Source: Isoetes taiwanensis (lineage: Eukaryota; Streptophyta; Lycopodiopsida; Isoetales; Isoetaceae). Taken from it: a stretch of DNA of 64,000 nucleotides. The position numbers were made by a program, and so were the translations under genes. This document shows, one piece after another, positions 56,683 through 64,000 of this stretch. Every line of letters starts with the position of its first letter. Position 1 is the first letter of the stretch. The stretch is taken from contig JAJEKV010000002.1 in the NCBI GenBank assembly GCA_021234155.1, positions 10,470,725 to 10,534,724 of the forward strand. The letters are read 5' to 3'. The notes beneath the pieces are model-generated. The model did no database searches and was not told where the DNA came from. It saw nothing but the letters and a program-made list of their open reading frames with translations.

Positions 56683-57765
56683 TATAGTATAACGGGGGAG
56701 ATTAGTAGAAATAGAGAATGGCAAATGCACATCGAGGTATTTTCAACAAGGGGAATTAGCGAATAGATTTTGGTATTTTCAAGATGAGGACTAGTCAAAA
56801 GGTTGATTGAAGTATTTACAAACAAAAGAGGATTGAGTGAAAGGGGAATTACCAAAAACAGAGGATTGTAATAAATACCATTATATTTTCAAGCAAAAGA
56901 GTAGTTTCAAGGAAAAGGGTATTTTCAATGAAAAGTAATTTTACCACAGCATCGTGGGTCTCCCCGCCTTGGGATCTTCGTGTCCTGCAACCAACTTGAT
57001 GCATACAATTTATTATTATTATACTTACACAATTATTAAAATTATCCTAAGGTAATATTTTTAAAATCATTACTACGACATTACATTATCCCAATAACTT
57101 ATCAATTCATAACTTCATTCCAACAAAATTGTGTTGCAAGTCTTCGTAGCTCGGCCTCCTTGCCCTCCCGAGCGCTCTATTGGCCTGCAGGTCGATACTA
57201 CGTTAGTACCATTTTAATTATTAATAAAATTATGGTTATAAGGTAACCACCCATCTAATTAACTAAATGAATGCATGACTAATCTCCCGGCGTAGGAAGA
57301 GGATGCTTCTTCCATCGTGGCCGTGGAGACAACGCCCTATAATGCCTATACCACGCACTCGATCATGGCCCGGGAGGGTTTAAGTGTAAGGGTCGTTTAA
57401 GACGATCCTATCATAGCCCATGATTGGGTGCTACCTTATGCATGACCTCCCTGATCATGCATACCCCAGTGCATCATGGCCCCAAAGGGTTTAGAACATC
57501 CCTGATGATCTCATCCTCGCCCATGTTCACTTCTACCTTTAATCGCATGTCCTTCCCCTATAGACATGCTTATATTACGGTGCAACATTGCTCATGTTCA
57601 CCATTTGCCTAACTAATTCAAGCAAAACCGCGGTCATGTCTACAATGACATTACACCACGTCCTAGAGATCACCGCAGTGGTCCCATCATCGGTAATTAC
57701 GCATGCAACCCGTACCTAGCATAGGGGTCATGCGTGGATTAATCTTAACTACACATGAAATTAAT

Positions 57766-58920
57766 CTAAACATAAATCGACATGCCTGAGCCGATTACTT
57801 CGGAGATGACCTTGCCGTCCCATTGCTCCATGAACTGCGAGTACTGCCTTATCAGGTCCTTCTTAAGTACCCATGTCGCGTCTTCCACCGGCAAAGTGTT
57901 TCCCGCGACCAAATATTGGAGAAACTCGATCTCCTTGTCTTCTTGATCGCCTTTATCAAGGATCAAGTCCGACTATCTCTAGCTGCTCTTCTGTCATTTC
58001 CAACAATGTTGGCGTGTCCAAGACTTCATCCGGGTTTGAAGTATGCTTCTTCAAAGAAACTCCGTGGAAGACTTTATGAATTTTCGGTGTCTTTGGCGAC
58101 TCTAACTTGTAGGATTGGTTACCTACTCTCTTGGCTATTACAGAGGGGCCAGCCCACCTTGGAGCAAGCTTTTTACAATTCCTGATCGCGAGCTTTGCAC
58201 CTTCACTTTGATCTTGGAGGCGGGCGTTGTCGCCAACACGGAACTCTCGGCCGTCCGGTGCTTGTCCGCGGCAGCTCTTTTGTCGACTCCTTTGCGCAAG
58301 AAGATATCCTCGGACCTCTTCTACCGGTTGTTGCATGTCGGCCAACATTTCTTTGCGAAACCTCTACCTTTGACCGCGGTTGTACCAAGTGTGCGGAGTT
58401 AGACATTGGTAGCCGTAGTTGATCATGAATGGCGACATCCGGGATGATTCACGCTTAGTGCTATTATAAGCGAACTCAACCAAGTGAATGTAATCTTCCC
58501 TTACCTCTGCTTGTGGACATATTTTCTTAGCATATTTTCCAAGATTACATTTGGTCCGTTACGTTTGCCCATCCGTCGAGGATGATAGGCCGTGCTCATG
58601 GACAGCCGATGCGGATCGTCGCCAAAAGATCCCGCCAAAAGGCACTTATGAACCCGAGGTCTCAGTCGAGCTGATCTCTCTGGTATACCATGGAGCTGAA
58701 GATTTCCTTTGTGAAGAGATCCACCAGTATCCAAGGTTGTGTTGGTCACGCAAGGCACAAAGTGTGCCATCTTGGACCCGACTTTTGTGCGACCACAACC
58801 ATCGGGGGCATCTTTTTCCTCTTCTTTGTCCCCTCGGGGCCCCGAGTCATTAAACATGTGCACAAACAGTCGTTTTATGCCTTTGAGAAAGCTCATCGCT
58901 TGGATCCTATGTTTAGTGGA
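57766..58920 (-). pseudogene. Chromovirus integrase/chromodomain, array unit 3
   Basis: The frame 57956-58348 keeps the post-integrase tail (RWAGPSVIAKRVGNQSYKLE and VFHGVSLKKHTSNPDEVLD). The integrase core at 58501-58896 is broken into short frames (SMSTAYHPRRMGK is still readable). Chromodomain remnants lie at 57790-57960. Confidence 0.75.
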
Positions 58921-59296
58921 AGAGGGTCGAGCAATTCAAAACGGGAACTGCTCGGTGTCTGAAAAGGGTGAGATCCATCCAGGGGAAAAATTAAGCATGC
59001 TATAGTTTTACTTATGTAAAAATGTTTGGCTATTTTCTAAAATCTTAACATTTTTTACGATGTCTATTTGGCTAAACTTATGGATACATTCACATTAATT
59101 TTTATTTGAAGTTGGCTAAACTTTAAATTTAATTACTCCTTTAAAATTTTATTTGGCTATTTTTTCTAAGCTAAAAATCAAGTAATTTAAAACTTTTATT
59201 TGGCTATTTCATAAAACAAAATGTCACAATGTATAATTTTAGTCATGTAGTGTAGACATGTAACAATAATCAAGTAACATATACCATAAGAAAAAT

Positions 59297-60250
59297 CTTC
59301 TAAACCAAGCTAAGACATAGCTTACAAACAACCTTGGATCGACCAACTAAAGTTCTCGTGCTCATCTTCACATTGCTCACCCAAGCTATTATTGTCTACT
59401 ACAGGTTCCTTCATCAAATTAGATGCTTCTTTTTATGTAATTTAGAAGATCCTCTATGCTTGCACTCATTGTTCCACAACTCAAATGCCTTCTCATAAGG
59501 AAATGTCTCAATGGTATGTGTAGTGCTATATAGTCTCAAACATGCATCAAGATTGCCATCAAATTCGGTTCAGCGCTTATTTTTTATGAAGCTCATTGTG
59601 CTAAAACAACGTTCATCTTCAACACTCCCAAGTATCATACACAAGCATAACTCTGCCAATTTAAAATACTCACGAAATGGACACCCTCAACACACTTGTT
59701 TAGAATCAATATCCTCCAAAGGCGTGTTGTTGCACCAAACTCTAAGGAATCCTCTAAGCTGTTGAGTTTGACGATACATACTCTCTCCAAACAATTTAGA
59801 TTGCAATGCTAAAATGTCACAATATGTAATTTTAGTCATGTAGTATAGACATGTAACAATAATCAAGTAACATATGCCATAAGAAAAATCTTCTAAACCA
59901 AGCTAAGACATAGCTTACAAACAACCTTGGATCGACCAACTAAAGTTCTCGTGCTCATCTTCACATTGCTCACCCGAGCTATTATTGTCTACTACAGGTT
60001 CCTTCATCAAATTAGATGCTTCTTCATGTAATTCAGAAGATCCTCTACGCTTGCGCTCATTGTTCCACAACTCAAATGCCTTCTCATAAGGAAATGTCTC
60101 AATGGTATGTGTAGTGCTATATAGTCTCAAACATGCATCAAGATTGCCATCAAATTCGGTTCCACACTTATTTTTTATGAAGCTCATTGTGCTAAAACAA
60201 TGTTCATCTTCAACACTCCCAAGTATCATACACAAGCATAACTCTGCCAA
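59297..60250 (-). pseudogene. Paired hAT transposase C-terminal fragments, array unit 3
   Basis: Two direct copies (about 59320-59860 and 59915-60250) as in units 1 and 2, with the second copy uninterrupted for 111 codons. Confidence 0.78.
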
Positions 60251-60779
60251 TTTAAAATACTCTAATGAACACCCTCAACACATCGCCTAAGGAACCGGAC
60301 CACGAGAGACAGGTTTGTAGATATGATCTTTGGAATTTGTGTTATGTCATCTAGTATATCAAGAGATATATTGGTTGCATCTTTGGAAATCTTTGAATTA
60401 CAGTGTTTCGTCATCTAGTATCTACAATTTCTAAGATGTAGCAGGCATGATCTGCAGAGTAGTTGAAGAAAGTTACTTTCATTATCTCATACTTATTTCA
60501 ACATGCAAGATAAATTTACACGCAATTAAATCGGCTTTCTTAAGTAACATGTCCACGCAATCTTCACTAACGAATTTATATTTGTACTTTTGAATTGCAT
60601 CTTCCTCTGACACAACAAAAAAAGTGCTCAAATCCCGTGGAAATACCATTGATGAACTGGGGGATTCGAGAGCAATGGATTGCTTTCTTTGCAAAAGCAA
60701 TTTTTTGAACAAAAGGGTATATCATATGGGGGAAGATCAGTAGAAACAGAGGAGTTTTGAACAAAAAGGGTATATTTTA

Positions 60780-61559
60780 GGGAAAACTACCAAAATGCCC
60801 CTATGAGTTTATGTAATTACCAAAATGCCCTTATGAGTTTTAAAATTACCAGAATGATCCTGATTCAAATAAATATACAAACAAACTACCAATTTGCCCC
60901 TACATAGCAAACTTAATTACCAAAATACGCTTACACACTAAACTTAATTACCAAAATGCTATTTCATACTAATTTTGATCAATCTACACCAAATTTAATT
61001 ATCAAAATGCCCTACCCACTAAAGTTAGTTACCAAAATACCCCTACACAGTCTTATTGTGACACTTACAAGGAGCCAGTATTCCTTGTGATTTTAGCGTC
61101 GATGATTCTATAATGGGAATGGACACAATGCACACAGTTGTAGGGCTTCAATTTAGTAATGATTGTGACTTTTGTAATCTGTTTGTTGAATTCAAACTTC
61201 TATTCGAGGCATTTAGTGTAGATTTAGGATTGATATGTAAGGGCATTTTGGTAACTAAGTTTGGTGTGTAGGGGGTATTTTGATAATTAACTTTGGTGTG
61301 CTTATAAGGCTTTTGGTGATTAAGTTTGGTGTAGATTGATCAAAATTGGTATGTAGTGGCATTTTGGTAATTAAGCTTGGTGTGTAGGGGGCATTTTGGT
61401 AATTAAGTTTGGTGTGTAGGGGCAAATTGGTAATTTGTTTGGCGTGTGTATTTTTATCTGATGTATTTATTTGAGCCAAGGGCATTTTGGCAATTTTGAA
61501 ACTCATAAGGGCATTTTGGTAATTACATAAACTCATAGGGGTATTTTGGTAGTTTTCCC
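60780..61559. mobile_element. ~780-bp inverted-repeat element, array unit 4
   Basis: This is the fourth copy, with the same ends and TA flanks. Confidence 0.7.
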
Positions 61560-62629
61560 TATAGTATAACGGGGGAGATTAGTAGAAATAGAGAATGGCA
61601 AATGCACATCGAGGTATTTTCAACAAGGGGAATTAGCGAATAGATTTTGGTATTTTCAAGATGAGGACTAGTCAAAAGGTTGATTGAAGTATTTACAAAC
61701 AAAAGAGGATTGAGTGAAAGGGGAATTACCAAAAACAGAGGATTGTAATAAATACCATTATATTTTCAAGCAAAAGAGTAGTTTCAAGGAAAAGGGTATT
61801 TTCAATGAAAAGTAATTTTACCACAAACATCATTAAGGTCTCCCCCCCTTGGGATCTTCGTGTCCTCGCAACCAACTTGATGCATACAATTTATTATTAT
61901 TATACTTACACAATTATTAAAATTATCCTAAGGTAATATTTTTAAAATCATTACTCTGACATTACATTATCCCAATAACTTATCAATTCATAACTTCATT
62001 CCAACAAAATTGTGTTGCAAGTCTTACATGGCTTCGGCCTCCTTGCCCTCCCCGAAATCTATTGGCCTCGCAGTCGATACTACGTTAGTACCATTTTAAT
62101 TATTAATAAAATTATGGTTATAAGGTAACCACCCATCTAATTAACTAAATGAATGCATGACTAATCTCCGTATTAGGAAGAGGATGCTTCTTCCATCGTG
62201 GCCGTGGAGACAACGCCCTATAATGCCTATACCACGCACTCGATCATGGCCCGGGAGGGTTTAAGTGTAAGGGTCGTTTAAGACGATCCTATCATAGCCC
62301 ATGATTGGGTGCTACCTTATGCATGACCTCCCTGATCATGCATACCCCAGTGCATCATGGCCCCAAAGGGTTTAGAACATCCCTGATGATCTCATCCTCG
62401 CCCATGTTCACTTCTACCTTTAATCGCATGTCCTTCCCCTATAGACATGCTTATATTACGGTGCAACATTGCTCATGTTCACCATTTGCCTAACTAATTC
62501 AAGCAAAACCGCGGTCATGTCTACAATGACATTACACCACGTCCTAGAGATCACCGCAGTGGTCCCATCATCGGTAATTACGCATGCAACCCGTACCTAG
62601 CATAGGCTGCATGCGTAGATTAATCTTAA

Positions 62630-63820
62630 CTACACATGAAATTAATCTAAACATAAATCGACATGCCTGAGCCGATTACTTCGGAGATGACCTTGTCGTC
62701 CCATTGCTCCATGAACTGCGGGTACTGCCTTATCAGGTCCTTCTTAAGTACCCATGTCGCGTCTTCCACCGGCAAGTGTTTCCACGACCAAATATTGGAG
62801 AAACTCTGATCTCCTTGTCTTCTTGATCGCCTTATCAAGGATCAAGTCTGGGACTATCTCTAGCTGCTCTTCTGTCATTTCCAACAATGTTGGCGTGTCC
62901 AAGACTTCATCTGGGTTTGAAGTATGCTTCTTCAGCAAACTCACGTGGAAGACTTTATGAATTTTCAGGTGTGCTGGCAGCTCTAACTTGTAGGATTGGT
63001 TACCTACTCTCTTGGCTATTCTGAAGGGGCCAGCCCACCTTGGAGCAAGCTTTTTACAATTCCTGATGCAGAGCTTTGCCTGCTTCACTTTGATCTTGAG
63101 CCAGACGTTGTCGCCAACCTGGAACTCTCTGACCGTCCGGTGCTTGTCGGCGACGCTCTTTTGTCGACTCCTTGCTGCAAGAAGATATCCTCAGACCTCT
63201 TCTACCAGTTGTTGCATGTCGGCCAACATTTGCTGCGAAACCTCTACCTTTGACACAGGATTGTACCAAGTGTCTGGAGTTAGACATTGGTAGCCGTAGT
63301 TGATCATGAATGGCGACATCTGGGATGATTCCTGCTTAGTGCTATTATAAGCGAACTCAACCAAGTGAATGTAATCTTCCCACTTACTCTGCTTGTTCCG
63401 GACATATTTTCTTAGCATATTTTCCAAGATTCTGTTGGTCCGTTCTGTTTGCCCATCCGTCTGAGGATGATAGGCCGTGCTCATGGACAGCTTCGTCTGG
63501 ATCGTCGCAAAAAGATCCTGCCAAAAGGCACTTATGAACTTCGGGTCTCTGTCGGAGCTGATCTCTCTCGGTATACCATGGAGCCTGAAGATTTCCTTTG
63601 TGAAGAGATCCGCTGTATCCAAGGCTGTGTCGGTGGTCTTGCAAGGCACAAAGTGTGCCATCTTGGACAGCTTGTCGACCACAACCATCAGGGCATCTTT
63701 TCCTCTTGCTGTCCTCAGGAGCCCTGAGTCATTAAACATGTGCACAAACAGGTCGTTTTTATGCCTTTGAGAAAGCTCATCGCTTGGATCCTATGTTTAG
63801 TGGAAGAGGGGTCAGGCAAT
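62630..63820 (-). pseudogene. Chromovirus integrase core, tail and chromodomain, array unit 4 (best preserved)
   Basis: Two overlapping minus-strand frames, 63191-63745 (184 codons) and 62744-63088, cover the integrase core and tail. Catalytic Asp residues lie in VVVDKLSKMAHFVPC and SSDRDPKFISAF, and the Glu in QTDGQTERTNRILENML. The tail has RWAGPFRIAKRVGNQSYKLE and VFHVSLLKKHTSNPDEVLD, and a chromodomain follows at 62647-62860 (EFLQYLVV, then VEDATWVLKKDLI in the next frame). All DDE residues are present. RT and RNase H are not in the unit, so this is only the 3' third of a chromovirus pol gene. Confidence 0.88.
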
Positions 63821-64000
63821 TCAAAACGGGACTGCTACAGCGTCTGGAAAGGGTACAGATCCATCCAGGGAAAAAATTAAGCATGCTATAGTTTTACTTA
63901 TGTAAAAATGTTTGGCTATTTTCTAAAATCTTAACATTTTTTACGATGTCTATTTGGCTAAACTTATGGATACATTCACATTAATTTTTATTTGAAGTTG

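Larger units (their letters stand above)
45911..64000. repeat. Tandem array of a ~4.8-kb composite unit, at least 3.8 copies
   Basis: The marker CCTAAGGGAACC (or a variant) recurs at about 45911, 50621, 55417 and 60288, giving periods of 4710, 4796 and 4871 bases. Each unit holds, in order, a ~210-base inverted piece of pirin 3' flank, a short unrecognised minus-strand frame (about 50823-51090 in unit 2), a ~780-base inverted-repeat element, an unassigned ~1.2-kb stretch, a chromovirus integrase/chromodomain piece (minus), and two direct copies of a hAT transposase C-terminal piece (minus). The array runs off the window. Confidence 0.93.

Noticed and set aside
48295-63820. Functional chromovirus in the array
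   Set aside because: Only integrase, tail and chromodomain are present. RT, RNase H and gag are not in the unit, and the frames are broken in most copies.
1-64000. tRNA, rRNA or organelle-derived sequence
   Set aside because: No cloverleaf with conserved A/B boxes, rRNA core sequence or recognisable plastid or mitochondrial gene was seen on reading both strands. A dedicated search was not possible.

Overview
This window is nuclear DNA of a land plant. It has spliced genes with GT..AG introns, a plant receptor-like kinase, plant-type CACTA, hAT, LINE and Ty3/gypsy chromovirus remnants, and a plant O-GlcNAc-transferase fragment carried by a transposon. A DIRS-order tyrosine-recombinase retrotransposon is also present. 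From general knowledge that order is common in green algae and rare or absent in flowering plants, so a seed-free lineage (fern, lycophyte or bryophyte) is possible, but this is inference.

Layout. 1-0.9 kb: bidirectional short-repeat cluster. 1.2-3.2 kb: decayed hAT transposase. 4.65-9.08 kb: two convergent genes with intact reading frames after splicing, a transmembrane kinase without a recognisable ectodomain (427 aa) and a pirin-type cupin protein (226 aa). 9.3-14.3 kb: mostly unassigned AT-rich DNA. 14.3-17.1 kb: two damaged minus-strand genes, one unknown and one a Crypton-like (DUF3504-type) tyrosine recombinase. 17.7-18.7 kb: non-autonomous hAT element with a perfect 8-bp target duplication. 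20.8-27.2 kb: DIRS-like retrotransposon (gag, RT, RNase H, tyrosine recombinase) with a 240-bp MITE inside it. 28-32 kb: chromodomain and gypsy pol fragments, a long fold-back element and P450 exon remnants. 33.1-37.3 kb: CACTA transposase gene lacking its catalytic core. 37.3-38.15 kb: LINE 3' end. 38.6-45.2 kb: a second copy of the kinase/pirin segment. There the kinase is a pseudogene and the pirin gene is intact, and a 2-kb transposon carrying pieces of three host genes is inserted. 45.6-64 kb: four tandem copies of a ~4.8-kb composite unit (inverted pirin 3' fragment, ~780-bp inverted-repeat element, chromovirus integrase/chromodomain, two hAT fragments).

How it fits together. The two pirin genes are the best-supported working genes, and one kinase copy looks functional. 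Almost everything else is mobile-element sediment. The segmental duplication gives an empty site for the 2-kb insertion, so the order of events can be read. The tandem array begins inside an inverted third piece of the pirin gene. Differences between array units are concentrated at CAG/CTG/CCG sites while AT-rich parts are nearly identical. That pattern suggests consensus errors at CHG-methylated cytosines rather than true divergence, so frameshifts in repeats of this window should be read with caution.
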